64,000 nucleotides of DNA from Gracilimonas sp. (GTDB lineage Bacteria; Bacteroidota; Rhodothermia; Balneolales; Balneolaceae): positions 62,001 through 126,000 of the forward strand of contig JAKURD010000001.1 of the NCBI GenBank assembly GCA_022450045.1. The letters run 5' to 3'. Under the pieces are notes generated by a model. It did not search any database, had not been told where the DNA came from, and was given only the letters and a program-made list of their open reading frames with translations. The number at the start of each line of letters is the position of its first letter. Position 1 is the stretch's first letter. Both the position numbers and the translations under genes were made by a program. Below are positions 16,772 to 25,867 of this stretch, one piece after another.

Positions 16772-18577
16772 TTATCTGTCGTCTTCATCCATAGATAGTA
16801 CGGCAAGGAATGCTTCCTGCGGAATTTCTACCGTCCCTACCTGTTTCATACGTTTTTTACCTTCTTTCTGTTTTTCAAGCAACTTTCGTTTTCGGGAGAT
16901 ATCACCGCCGTAACATTTCGCCGTAACATCTTTACGCATAGCCCGCACGGTATCACGTGCAATAATGCGGTTTCCGATCGCCGCCTGTACTGCTACTTCA
17001 AACTGTTGCTGAGGAATAAGTTCCTTTAATTTTGCACAAACTTTTCTTCCCAGGTAATAGGCCTTATCACGATGGGTGATACTTGAAAGTGCATCCACCT
17101 GATCGCCATTCAGCATGATGTCCAAACGGACAAGATCGCCTTTTCGGTATTCAATAAATTCATAATCCAAAGAGGCGTATCCTCTCGTTCCGGATTTAAG
17201 TCGGTCGTAGAAATCAAATACTACTTCCGCCATTGGTAGTTCATACGTAATTTCAACCCGATTATTTTGCATAAACAGCTGATTTACATAAATACCCCGT
17301 CGTTCCTGGCATAACTTCATGACCGGACCGATATAGTCGGCCGGAGTAATGATACTCGCTTTTATATAGGGTTCATAAATAGCTTCGATATCTCCGGTAC
17401 CGGGCATCTGGCTTGGATTATCTACCTCAATTCTCTTGTTTTTCTCTATCAGTTCCACTTCATACTGTACGTTGGGAACCGTAGTAATAATATCAATATC
17501 AAATTCCCGATCAAGGCGTTCCTGTACAATTTCCATATGAAGAAGCCCAAGAAATCCTGCACGGAATCCAAAACCAAGCGCTTTGGAAGTTTCGGGTTCG
17601 TAGGTCAAAGAAGCATCATTCAACTGAAGTTTCTCAAGGGCAGCACGAAGGTCTTCAAAGTCTTCCGCATTGGTTGGAAAGATCCCGCTGAAAACCATCG
17701 GCTTTACTTCCTTGTAACCCGGAATCGGTTCTTTGGCAGGATTATCTACTTTGGTGATCGTATCACCTACACGTACATCCTGAAGTGATTTCACACTTCC
17801 GATCACATATCCTACTTCGCCGGCATGCAATTCTTTGGTGGGCTCCTGTTTCATTTTCAGATACCCGATCTCTTCGGCATTATATTCTTCAAGATTCGAC
17901 ATGAATTTGAAGAGGTCTCCTTTTCGAAGTACGCCTTCCATCACCCTGACGTAGGCTATTGAGCCGCGATAGGTGTTGAATACAGAATCAAATATAAGTG
18001 CACGCAGCGGCTTGTCTTCCTCCCTTTTTGGGCCTGGAACTTTCTCTACAATCTCTTCCAATAGCTTATCTACGCCTTCGCCGGTTTTGCCTGACACATG
18101 CAGGATGTCTTCGTATTTGCACCCAATGAGGTCAACGATCTGCTGGCCAATGCCTTCCGGATCAGCTCCGGGAAGGTCAATTTTGTTCAATACCGGAATG
18201 ATCTCCAGATTTTGATCAATGGCCTGATAGAGATTAGAAATGGTTTGTGCTTCAATCCCCTGGGCAGCATCCACCACCAAAATAGCCCCTTCACAAGCCT
18301 TGAGGGCACGGGAAACTTCATAGGCAAAATCAACATGGCCGGGAGTATCAATCAGGTTAAAAATATAGGTTTCGCCACTTGGCCTTTTATAGTCCATACG
18401 AATGGCATGGCTTTTAATAGTAATACCACGCTCACGTTCCAGATCCATATCATCCAGCATTTGCTCTTTCATATCCCGTTCGCTTATGGCGCCGGTTAAC
18501 TGAAGAAGTCGGTCTGCTAAGGTTGATTTCCCATGGTCAATATGGGCAATGATGCAAAAATTTCGAATGTTATTCAT
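16772..18577 (-). CDS. lepA: elongation factor 4 (back-translocating GTPase LepA)
   Basis: A 601-residue translation GTPase with full LepA architecture. The P-loop region [16 protein letters not shown], switch [19 protein letters not shown] and the LepA-specific C-terminal domain ('[18 protein letters not shown]') are all visible. LepA acts on ribosomes under stress and during assembly. It heads the lepA - unknown - lepB run, the same lepA-lepB pairing seen in many bacteria. A candidate promoter lies at 18616-18623. Confidence 0.97.
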   Translation of the reverse strand: MNNIRNFCIIAHIDHGKSTLADRLLQLTGAISERDMKEQMLDDMDLERERGITIKSHAIRMDYKRPSGETYIFNLIDTPGHVDFAYEVSRALKACEGAILVVDAAQGIEAQTISNLYQAIDQNLEIIPVLNKIDLPGADPEGIGQQIVDLIGCKYEDILHVSGKTGEGVDKLLEEIVEKVPGPKREEDKPLRALIFDSVFNTYRGSIAYVRVMEGVLRKGDLFKFMSNLEEYNAEEIGYLKMKQEPTKELHAGEVGYVIGSVKSLQDVRVGDTITKVDNPAKEPIPGYKEVKPMVFSGIFPTNAEDFEDLRAALEKLQLNDASLTYEPETSKALGFGFRAGFLGLLHMEIVQERLDREFDIDIITTVPNVQYEVELIEKNKRIEVDNPSQMPGTGDIEAIYEPYIKASIITPADYIGPVMKLCQERRGIYVNQLFMQNNRVEITYELPMAEVVFDFYDRLKSGTRGYASLDYEFIEYRKGDLVRLDIMLNGDQVDALSSITHRDKAYYLGRKVCAKLKELIPQQQFEVAVQAAIGNRIIARDTVRAMRKDVTAKCYGGDISRKRKLLEKQKEGKKRMKQVGTVEIPQEAFLAVLSMDEDDR

Positions 18578-18615
18578 GGATTGAACAGGGTATAGGTGCG
18601 TCTCACTTTAAGCAC

Positions 18616-18623
18616 CAAAGATA
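18616..18623 (-). promoter_or_regulatory. candidate -7 box for lepA
   Basis: The minus strand reads TATCTTTG, an exact match to the Bacteroidota -7 consensus TAnnTTTG, about 39 bases before the lepA ATG. A good -33 TTTG partner at the usual spacing is not evident, so confidence is modest. Confidence 0.38.
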
Positions 18624-18654
18624 CAAAGAAGGTGGGAGCTGTTAAAATATGGTT

Positions 18655-18731
18655 AATGGTTATTTGTTAAATAGTTATTCGGAATACCATTATCTGGCAA
18701 CCCACCAATAACTATTAACGAATAGCCAATT
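18655..18731. repeat. imperfect long inverted repeat between hisE and lepA
   Basis: The left arm GGTTATTTGTTAAATAGTTATT (start 18658) is largely complementary to the right arm around 18702-18731, whose inverse reads GGCTATTCGTTAATAGTTATT. The pairing has a few mismatches and one bulge and encloses about 20 bases. It resembles the AT-rich GTTATT-type dispersed palindromes that are frequent in Bacteroidota intergenic DNA. It may end transcription of one or both neighbours. Confidence 0.5.
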
Positions 18732-18733
18732 TC

Positions 18734-19072
18734 TTATTCCCCAATATGTTTATGAGTGCCTTTGCTATGGCGTTTTCGAAGCTTCTTAATGACTTTGTGC
18801 AATGGAATTCCTTTCTCTGCAAGCAGCAACATCAGATGGAAGACCAGGTCAGCAGCCTCATTGATGGTCTCCTTGTCCTTTTTATTTTTTGAAGCGATCA
18901 CCGTTTCCACAGCTTCTTCTCCTACTTTCTGAGCAATCTTATCGATTCCTTTTTTAAACATGGAAGTAGTATAGGAACCGTCAGGCATCTCTTCTTTTCG
19001 CTCGTAGATCAATTCTTCCAGTTCGATCAAAAATTCGTAATCCTTTGGGGTAATCGTTTTGATGTCAGCCAT
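18734..19072 (-). CDS. hisE: phosphoribosyl-ATP pyrophosphatase
   Basis: A 112-residue all-alpha NTP-pyrophosphohydrolase (MazG-fold) with KVGEEAVETVIA and NEAADLVFHLMLLL, the family's metal-binding helices. It removes pyrophosphate from phosphoribosyl-ATP, the second step of histidine synthesis. I chose ATG at 19072 (MADIKTITPKDYEF); the frame remains open to a TTG at 19138 but that extension has no HisE-like sequence. It is a stand-alone HisE with no HisI domain attached. It is not next to hisA/hisF, which lie 5 kb away on the other strand. Confidence 0.9.
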   Translation of the reverse strand: MADIKTITPKDYEFLIELEELIYERKEEMPDGSYTTSMFKKGIDKIAQKVGEEAVETVIASKNKKDKETINEAADLVFHLMLLLAEKGIPLHKVIKKLRKRHSKGTHKHIGE

Positions 19073-19204
19073 GCTTAAATATAAATCCTGTTTACGTTTT
19101 GCGGGTGCCAAGTTCTCCAATTTATCCCACCCAAACAACGTATTTTCTGAAAATTAACATTGGGTTTAAGTGAAAGGTGAAAGGGCAAAAGTGAAAAGTG
19201 CTTT

Positions 19205-19231
19205 CCTTGCTGCTTGCTGCTTGCTGCTTGC
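19205..19231. repeat. heptanucleotide tandem repeat CTTGCTG x ~3.9
   Basis: The sequence CTTGCTG is repeated just under four times immediately downstream of the AttH-like gene (which is on the minus strand), in the gap to hisE. An adjacent purine-rich stretch (19170-19200) has imperfect repeats of GTGAAAAG. No coding role is seen. Confidence 0.7.
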
Positions 19232-19240
19232 ACCTAATCT

Positions 19241-20416
19241 CTAATCCTGTTCGTAGCCTGTCATCTCAATAAAACCATTCCCTCCTATTTGCTGCCCATT
19301 CATTTCACCAGAAACTCCCAATGTGCCCTCAAAATACCGCACCGAGACATCCATCTCCTGATCGGAAAAAAGTGTAGCTAATTCTAACTCCAGATCAAGC
19401 TTTGGGATCTTCATGACCCATTGCGAAGGATATACCGATCTGCTGTGCGGACTTTCCCAGGTATTCAAAACTTCCAACTTCACGTCTTCAGGATTTATAA
19501 TGGTTTTATTTCCCTCGGGATCGATGAAGGAGCCGGTCGTAAAGTCACTGACTGAACCATCACCATTTCTCAACTGATAGTACATCAGATCATAACCGTT
19601 AGAAAGTTGAAGGGAAAACCAGTCCCATCCTTCCTGACTTTCATCCAAAGCCGAAGTGCTCCATTCATGATCCATCCAGCTTGAGCCTGAAACCTGATAT
19701 TCTTCTCCGTTTTTGGTGATCAGTCCCTCTGTATCCATGCGGGTAAAAGCCAGATAATAAGAGGCATTACCTTCTTCAGCACCCTTTTTATCGTATCCTT
19801 CTTCTCCTTGCAATACTAATGGTTTTGCAGGGGTGATAGTGAGCTCTATTTTCGATCCGGTTTCCATTTCGGCCGTCACCCGAACCGGGAAGTTTTTGTC
19901 GTCAGCATTTTCAGCATCCACCCGCAAGACTTCCCAATCTTCCAGCCAAATCCGATAAGGTTCAACCTGTGCGCCGGCTAAACCTGCCGCGCCTCGACTG
20001 TATCTTTCCTCAAAAACATGATCCTCGTTTTCCACATCCGAAATGGCAAAGTGTCCCAGATAAAGCTGATTGGTATCCCAGTCCTCACCGAAAGCCTGAC
20101 CATTAGTTGTGTTGTCCGGCGGACTCATCTGGTTTCTAAAAATAGTGAACTGATATCCAAACTGTCGTCCTTCTTCGGTAAATACATTCCCCGTGTAGTA
20201 CCACCACTCGGTTCTAAAACCGGGATGCGGACCGTGATCGTCAGGAAATGTAAATTCGCGCGGACCTGTGGCTCTCAAATATCCTTCATCATCATCGCCG
20301 CCCATAGCTTCAGCAACAGAAACGGACGCACGGATCTCCTGATCTTGTTCCGGCCAAAACCAAACGATTCCTGCAATGAATGTGATTGCCAATATGTACC
20401 AGTAAAGTTTTTTCAT
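19241..20416 (-). CDS. AttH/CrtC-like lipocalin-domain protein
   Basis: A 391-residue protein with an N-terminal hydrophobic segment (MKKLYWYILAITFIAGIVWF), then the AttH/carotenoid-hydratase-like lipocalin pair. The diagnostic start of the domain, PDDHGPHPGFRTEWWYYTG, is at about residues 59-77, and 'SSWMDHEWSTSALDESQEGWDWF' marks the second half. This family is encoded with an ABC exporter, as in the attEFGH locus of Agrobacterium and related gene sets of other bacteria. It lies downstream of the FtsX-like permease and ABC ATPase genes, which supports membership in that export unit. The substrate, possibly a lipid, is unknown. A 294-base gap with palindromic repeats separates it from the permease. 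Confidence 0.83.
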   Translation of the reverse strand: MKKLYWYILAITFIAGIVWFWPEQDQEIRASVSVAEAMGGDDDEGYLRATGPREFTFPDDHGPHPGFRTEWWYYTGNVFTEEGRQFGYQFTIFRNQMSPPDNTTNGQAFGEDWDTNQLYLGHFAISDVENEDHVFEERYSRGAAGLAGAQVEPYRIWLEDWEVLRVDAENADDKNFPVRVTAEMETGSKIELTITPAKPLVLQGEEGYDKKGAEEGNASYYLAFTRMDTEGLITKNGEEYQVSGSSWMDHEWSTSALDESQEGWDWFSLQLSNGYDLMYYQLRNGDGSVSDFTTGSFIDPEGNKTIINPEDVKLEVLNTWESPHSRSVYPSQWVMKIPKLDLELELATLFSDQEMDVSVRYFEGTLGVSGEMNGQQIGGNGFIEMTGYEQD

Positions 20417-20474
20417 GACTCCAGTGTTCTCATTTCAATAGATGTTTGATGATTCGGTAACAGAATTTAAATAG

Positions 20475-20655
20475 GAAAAGTCTCCCCTTGAGGGGAGTAC
20501 GGCTTTAGCCGGGAGGAGTGTTGCCATCGACTGAAAAACCTTGAATCGATCGACAAAAGAACTAATGATAAAAATCCATTTTTCCTTAGCACCAATACCC
20601 TCCGCCTCTCCCGATTACTCGGGATCGGCACCTCCCTCAAGGGAGGACTTTTCAC
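20475..20655. repeat. pair of inverted REP-like palindromic sequences
   Basis: One unit at 20475-20521 reads AAAAGTCTCCCCTTGAGGGG onward and contains the palindromes CCCCTTGAGGGG and CGGCTTTAGCCG. A second unit at 20597-20655 is inverted: its reverse strand starts GTGAAAAGTCCTCCCTTGAG and contains CCTCCCTTGAGGGAGG and ATCCCGAGTAATCGGGA. They sit between the permease and the AttH-like gene. They could fold as one large stem or as separate hairpins. This looks like the REP or palindromic family common in this phylum. Confidence 0.72.
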
Positions 20656-20710
20656 TAAAAAAATCATTTGTCTAATGAATAATAGCTTCAATATTTCTAA
20701 CTGACATGCC

Positions 20711-23260
20711 TTATTCATTCCTTAATGCATCGGCAGGATTTGTTTTGGCCATTTTCCAGGATGGATATATCCCGGCAAGCAATGCGGCAACCACAGCCAA
20801 GGCCACTGCCTGAATCAGTACTTCAGATGATATCATAAACTGAAGCGTCCATCCGAATGAACGGAGATTAATCACATACACCAAAATATAGGCCATCAAT
20901 ATTCCGAGTGGAACGGAAAGAATTCCTGCCATTACTCCCATCACTCCGGTTTGTGTGATCACATAATTCCAGAGCTGACCGGGGGTCATTCCATTAGCCC
21001 TTAATACGGCCAGTTCTCTTGAGCGTTCGAGCTGAAGAGCCATCAATGCACTTAAAACTCCGATAAAGGCTACAAGAATAGCCAGCATTCTAAGGACAAC
21101 AGTTACCGTAAACGTACGGTCAAAAATCTCTATAGACGCTTCTCTCAGTCCCTTGTTCGATCGAATAAATACTTCCTGCAGGCCTTTTGATCGTTCCCGT
21201 AGCCGTTCCACCAACTCATCGACTTCAACCCCATCTTCGGCATATAAAGCTAATCCTGAGATCGCCTCATCTTCAAAATATTGATTGTAGATCTCGCGGT
21301 TGATCGTGATGGTTCCGATATCGGAAGCATAATCAAAATTAATGGCCCGTATTTCAAAGCCTTGCCTTCCACGGTCGGTTACTATGAAAAGGGAATCTCC
21401 TAAACCCACCTCATTTCTATAGGCATACACTTCGGAAACCATGAGAATATTTTCTTCCGTATAATCCTGCCAAAAACCGGAATCTCCTTCCTTAAGCTGG
21501 TAGGTATTTCGGGCTGCTTCTCCCTGATCGATAGCCACAAGATTATCGGTTCCATTATTAGTTCTTACATCCACGCTTCGTACGGTATGAGACTCTGCAA
21601 CACCTTCGGTTTCCTTCAGAATATCAACGAGCATAGGAACCAGCTCGGAGTCTGCATTTCTGGAGACAGAGCTTGGGGGCTGCACATACACATCCGCCTG
21701 TAACTGAGACTCCAGCCAGGAAACCACCGTAGTTCTGAAACTGTCCACCATTACCCCAACACCAACTGTTGCAGCTACAGCTACCACTAAAGCAGCGATA
21801 GCAACGGAAGTACGGCTCAATTCCGTAACCACTCCCCGCACCGACATCTTACCTATCAATCCATTTACTTTTCCCAAAACAGGACGAAGTACCTTAGCCA
21901 TCCCAACGATCAACATCGGAATTATGAGTGAAAAACCAACAATCATGAATAAGAGTGATGAGTAGCCGGCTGCGATCCCGCCATTTGGAATGAGCAAAAT
22001 CCCAAGACCTGCCAATCCCGCCGAAACTCCAATTATGGCCAGGGGTAAAATTCTTTTCGTGATCTTTGATTCATTCGACGAACGACGTAAAACTGTAGAT
22101 ACTTCGGCTTGTGAAGCCTCACGCGCCGGCCAAAAGGATGCGATCAACGTAGCACCGATTCCAAGTAATGCACCTTTGGCAAGGGGAAAAAACCCAATGG
22201 TCAATTCCTGTACCGATAACACAAAGTACAGATCATTGATCGACTGCGTGACCAATTTCACCAGAACCTGTGCCAAAAATATTCCTGAGATCATCCCGAT
22301 TACCGTTCCAAGTAATCCGATCAGTACTGCCTCTTTAAGTACGATGGCGAGTATCTCGTTCTTAGTGACCCCCAGCGCCCTAAGCCGGCCAATGAGTGGG
22401 CGTCGCTGTACGACTGAAAAAGTCATGGTATTGTAAATAAGAAACATCCCGACCAACAATGCGAGCATACTCAACGCCTGAAGGTTGAATTCAAAGGCGC
22501 GGGTCATTTGCTCAACGGTTTCTGTTCGGGAATCGGAGCGAATGATATCAGCTCCGTCGGGCAGCATGGTCTTAAGTTCGGGAATGATATTTTCTTCAGC
22601 ATTCTGCGGGAGGATCAGGTCAATTTGGGATAACTTTCCCTGCATATCAAAAAGTCGTTGGGCAGTGCTTACATCCAGTACTAACAGGCTTTCCAGTGCT
22701 TGCCTGCTGCGGTCGTCTTGCGTATCAATCAGCCCAATTAGCCGGATACTGAACGAACGTCCTCCAACTGAAATAGCCAGAGTATCTCCTATGGATACCT
22801 CCAATTCCTGAGCCACCGATTCGGCGATCAATCCGGTATTTTCACCAGCCATAAATTCTGATAATTCTATCCCCGCTTCCTGACTGGCAAAATTCCTGAA
22901 GGGAGCCTCCGCAATAGGGTCAACACCCAGAACCTGGAAAGTTCGGTTCACTCCGGTTATACGCGCATACCCTTCAACTACCGGTGCCGATTTCCGGATC
23001 TTTCCATCGATCCTGATGGTTTGATATACTTCTTCATCAAGATCTTCAGCAGCCCCCTGAATTTGATGTGTTGCTTTTCCGGTAACGGCTTCGGTGGATA
23101 AGGAAAAGGCAGTTTTGGCCGAGCTATTGGAAATATCGATGGATACCACCACAGAAACTCCTAACGCCACGCCCAAAATAGACAAAGCAAAATGCCAGGG
23201 ATGCTGAAGCAGAAATCGTAAACTGGAAAGCCAAAGTAGATCAGATGAATACTTGCTCAT
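20711..23260 (-). CDS. FtsX/MacB-family ABC transporter permease, AttFG-like fusion
   Basis: An 849-residue inner-membrane permease with two FtsX modules, each with a periplasmic core domain. An N-terminal anchor (about 17-38), a periplasmic domain (about 40-245), three transmembrane segments around 260-380, more helices at 405-490 including VAIAALVVAVAATVGVGVMV, a second periplasmic domain (about 510-715) and a C-terminal helix set (about 725-840). Such proteins work with LolD-like ATPases to export or extract lipids and lipoproteins across the periplasm. Its ATG overlaps the stop of the ATPase gene by one base (TAATG), so translation is coupled. The AttH-like gene follows. Confidence 0.88.
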   Translation of the reverse strand: MSKYSSDLLWLSSLRFLLQHPWHFALSILGVALGVSVVVSIDISNSSAKTAFSLSTEAVTGKATHQIQGAAEDLDEEVYQTIRIDGKIRKSAPVVEGYARITGVNRTFQVLGVDPIAEAPFRNFASQEAGIELSEFMAGENTGLIAESVAQELEVSIGDTLAISVGGRSFSIRLIGLIDTQDDRSRQALESLLVLDVSTAQRLFDMQGKLSQIDLILPQNAEENIIPELKTMLPDGADIIRSDSRTETVEQMTRAFEFNLQALSMLALLVGMFLIYNTMTFSVVQRRPLIGRLRALGVTKNEILAIVLKEAVLIGLLGTVIGMISGIFLAQVLVKLVTQSINDLYFVLSVQELTIGFFPLAKGALLGIGATLIASFWPAREASQAEVSTVLRRSSNESKITKRILPLAIIGVSAGLAGLGILLIPNGGIAAGYSSLLFMIVGFSLIIPMLIVGMAKVLRPVLGKVNGLIGKMSVRGVVTELSRTSVAIAALVVAVAATVGVGVMVDSFRTTVVSWLESQLQADVYVQPPSSVSRNADSELVPMLVDILKETEGVAESHTVRSVDVRTNNGTDNLVAIDQGEAARNTYQLKEGDSGFWQDYTEENILMVSEVYAYRNEVGLGDSLFIVTDRGRQGFEIRAINFDYASDIGTITINREIYNQYFEDEAISGLALYAEDGVEVDELVERLRERSKGLQEVFIRSNKGLREASIEIFDRTFTVTVVLRMLAILVAFIGVLSALMALQLERSRELAVLRANGMTPGQLWNYVITQTGVMGVMAGILSVPLGILMAYILVYVINLRSFGWTLQFMISSEVLIQAVALAVVAALLAGIYPSWKMAKTNPADALRNE

Positions 23261-23967
23261 TATTGAATAGCTTCTTCTGTGATTGATACTTCCCTTAACT
23301 TTCCGCCCCGGATCTCAAGCACGCGGTCAGCGATATTGCAAATATCACGGTCGTGAGTAGCAAGAATAATTGTTCTGCCGTTTTTACGAACCAGGTTATT
23401 GAGGATATCAAGAATCGTTTTTCCGGTTTCATAATCGAGATTTCCGGTAGGTTCATCGGCCAGGATCAGCATGGGTTCGTGAGCCAGCGCCCGTGCGATA
23501 GCTACCCGCTGCTGTTCACCTCCTGAAAGCCGATCGGGATAACTGTCACCGCGATCTCCAAGTCCCACTTCATCCAGAAATTGCTGTGCTTTGCTTAAAG
23601 TCTCGTCATCGCTAACCCCTTTTAGTTTTAGCGGTAAAATCACATTTTCATGAGCAGTAAGAGTTGTGATGAGGTTAAACGACTGAAACACAAACCCGAT
23701 ATTTTTACGGCGAAAGAGGGTACGGTCTTTTTCATTTAGTTTGGCAAGATCTGTTCCACCGATCACCACTTCCCCGGAATCCGGCTTATCAATTCCGCTT
23801 ACTAAATTCAGTAACGTACTTTTTCCTGAACCGGACCGTCCTAAAAGTACAATTAGCTCCCCTTCCTTGACTGACAAGTTCATCTCATCTAAAACGGCAC
23901 GGGTTTTATCTCCCTCTTGGTAACTTTTGGTTAGCTTATTCAGCTGAATGTGTGCTTCGTTGCTCAT
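23260..23967 (-). CDS. LolD/MacB-type ABC transporter ATP-binding protein
   Basis: A roughly 235-residue ATPase from ATG at 23967 (an upstream TTG at 23988 is in frame but less likely). The Walker A GRSGSGKSTLLNL, the Q-loop NIGFVFQSFNLI, the signature LSGGEQQRVAIARA and Walker B LILADEPTGNLD are all present. The 'FNLITTLTAHENV' and D-loop make it a member of the LolD/MacB/FtsE-like group. It powers the adjacent permease. Together with the AttH-like lipocalin this is a small export unit. Substrate unknown. Confidence 0.93.
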   Translation of the reverse strand: MSNEAHIQLNKLTKSYQEGDKTRAVLDEMNLSVKEGELIVLLGRSGSGKSTLLNLVSGIDKPDSGEVVIGGTDLAKLNEKDRTLFRRKNIGFVFQSFNLITTLTAHENVILPLKLKGVSDDETLSKAQQFLDEVGLGDRGDSYPDRLSGGEQQRVAIARALAHEPMLILADEPTGNLDYETGKTILDILNNLVRKNGRTIILATHDRDICNIADRVLEIRGGKLREVSITEEAIQ

Positions 23968-24105
23968 GTTATTTTTTTCGGTGATCAAATACTCCGATCA
24001 AACAACGGTAAGCTTTTATTTGTTCCTGATCTCAAATGAATAATGATTCTCTAATGCTCTTTCCTTTTTATACGCCTAAACACAAAGCAACCCATAGTAC
24101 TAGCG

Positions 24106-24178
24106 CAAGTGTCTCATTTGTGTGGTGTGTTTAATGACGCTATGCCTTAGTAACCACACCACACAAATGAGACGCTTG
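24106..24178. repeat. 24-bp inverted repeat upstream of hisA
   Basis: The left arm CAAGTGTCTCATTTGTGTGG (24106-24125) continues to 24129 and pairs with the right arm 24155-24178. The 19-bp core GTCTCATTTGTGTGGTGTG is perfectly repeated in inverse, followed by one T/G mismatch and four more pairs. The loop is 25 bases. No T-run follows on either strand, so it is not a typical terminator. It lies 96 bases upstream of the hisA ATG, in a 307-base gap between the divergent ATPase gene and hisA. Otherwise I see nothing in this gap. Confidence 0.78.
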
Positions 24179-24274
24179 AACCAGGATATATGTAAAGCTT
24201 CGAGCGAATTCAATCTGAAGTATTTACTGATTATCAGTCTGTTAACCCCTACCTTTCCACCTAAAAAAAGTTTT

Positions 24275-24991
24275 ATGCAAACGATTCCCGCCATTGATCT
24301 TTTAAACGGACAGGCTGTTCGTCTTCACAAAGGATCGTATGAAGAAGTTACTGTTTACGATAAATCCCCGTTAGACCAGGCAAAAATGTTTAAGGAAGCC
24401 GGATTTGATTATATTCATGTGGTTGACCTGAACGGTGCCAAAGAAGGAGAGTTTGTAAACCTGCCACATATTAAGGAAATCATCACAGAACTGAGAATTT
24501 CAATTCAGACCGGGGGCGGTATTCGCACATTTGAAGATGTAGAAATGCTGCTGGACGCCGGGCTTTCTAAAGTAATCTGCAGTTCTATGGCCATCAAAAA
24601 TGAGAAAGATTGGCTGAGATCATTGGAAAAATATCCCGAAAATATGATCCTGGGTATGGACCTAAGGAATGGGAAGATTGCCTATTCCGGCTGGCTGGAG
24701 ACGGTAGAAGAATCAGTGGATTTATTTTTGAGCCGAATGATTGAACACGGTTTGCAGGAAGTTCTTTGTACCGATATTTCTAAAGACGGAACGCTTTCAG
24801 GCCCAAATTTCGAACTTTATAACTCCTTAAAAAGAAATTTCCCACAGATCCGGGTCATAGCTTCGGGTGGTGTTGCTTCACTTGATGATCTCCGAAAACT
24901 GAATGAGGCTGATATAGATGCTGTGGTGGTAGGCAAGGCTTATTATGAAAACAGAATCTCGCTTAAGGAGATGGCTGCTTTCAACAATTGA
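24275..24991 (+). CDS. hisA: phosphoribosylformimino-AICAR ribotide isomerase
   Basis: A 239-residue beta/alpha-barrel enzyme. The catalytic Asp8 in IPAIDLLNGQAVRL and Asp129 in LGMDLRNGK match HisA. GGGIRTFEDVE and ASGGVASLDDL are the phosphate-binding loops. It isomerises ProFAR to PRFAR in histidine synthesis. I chose ATG at 24275; the frame stays open back to the hairpin region but that extension lacks HisA sequence. hisF follows after 100 bases. Confidence 0.95.
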   Translation: MQTIPAIDLLNGQAVRLHKGSYEEVTVYDKSPLDQAKMFKEAGFDYIHVVDLNGAKEGEFVNLPHIKEIITELRISIQTGGGIRTFEDVEMLLDAGLSKVICSSMAIKNEKDWLRSLEKYPENMILGMDLRNGKIAYSGWLETVEESVDLFLSRMIEHGLQEVLCTDISKDGTLSGPNFELYNSLKRNFPQIRVIASGGVASLDDLRKLNEADIDAVVVGKAYYENRISLKEMAAFNN

Positions 24992-25097
24992 TCAGTTATC
25001 ATTTCAAAAAAAACCTTCTCAATAATTTTTTATATTCCTTGTGAAGTTTTTCACAGCCAAATACAACAAAGCTGTGGAACTGAATCTATAGATGTAT

Positions 25098-25853
25098 ATG
25101 CTAACGAAACGAATTATTCCCTGCCTGGATATCAAGAACGGGCGCACCGTGAAAGGCGTCAATTTTGAAGGACTTCGAGATGCCGGCGACCCGGTTGAGC
25201 TTGCCAAACGCTACAGTGAGGACGGTGCTGATGAGCTCGTTTTTCTGGATATCACCGCTACCCTGGAAAAGCGTAAGACATTGGTTGAACTCGTCAAGAG
25301 AATAGCTGCTGAAATCAATATTCCGTTTACCGTAGGCGGTGGGATCAAGACCGTTGATGAAATTGAAGAACTGCTTAAATCCGGAGCGGATAAAGTTTCG
25401 TTGAACAGCAGCGTAGTAAAAGATCCGAATCTCATAAATAAAGCATCTGCCACGTTCGGAGCCCAAGCTATTGTAGCTGCTGTTGATGCTAAAAAGAATG
25501 GTGATTCATGGAATGTGTATATCAAAGGCGGAACGGAAGACACCGGCCTGGATGCCCTGGAATGGATGCAGGAAGTAGAAGAAAGAGGCGCAGGCGAGAT
25601 CCTGCTGACCAGCATGGATCGTGACGGAACCAAATCCGGCTTTGATATTGAATTACTGGAAAAGGTAAATAAACTTGTCCGCATCCCAGTGATCGCAAGT
25701 GGCGGAGCCGGTTCCATCGAGCACTGTATAGATGCTATAAAACTGGCAAATGTTGATGCTGTACTGGCCGCCAGTATTTTTCACTTTAAGGAAATCGAGA
25801 TCAAGGATCTTAAAGAGCAAATGCAGCGATCCGGCATCGACATGCGTATTTGA
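25098..25853 (+). CDS. hisF: imidazole glycerol phosphate synthase cyclase subunit
   Basis: A 251-residue beta/alpha-barrel from ATG at 25098 ([15 protein letters not shown]; an ATG at 25092 is also in frame). Catalytic Asp11 and Asp130 are present in CLDIKNG and AAVDAKKNG, and the phosphate-binding VGGGIKTV and [10 protein letters not shown] loops are intact. It closes the imidazole ring with ammonia from HisH; hisH is not in the window. Convergent with the DtxR-family gene, 14 bases apart. Confidence 0.96.
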   Translation: MLTKRIIPCLDIKNGRTVKGVNFEGLRDAGDPVELAKRYSEDGADELVFLDITATLEKRKTLVELVKRIAAEINIPFTVGGGIKTVDEIEELLKSGADKVSLNSSVVKDPNLINKASATFGAQAIVAAVDAKKNGDSWNVYIKGGTEDTGLDALEWMQEVEERGAGEILLTSMDRDGTKSGFDIELLEKVNKLVRIPVIASGGAGSIEHCIDAIKLANVDAVLAASIFHFKEIEIKDLKEQMQRSGIDMRI

Positions 25854-25867
25854 AGTATCCCAGTGGT

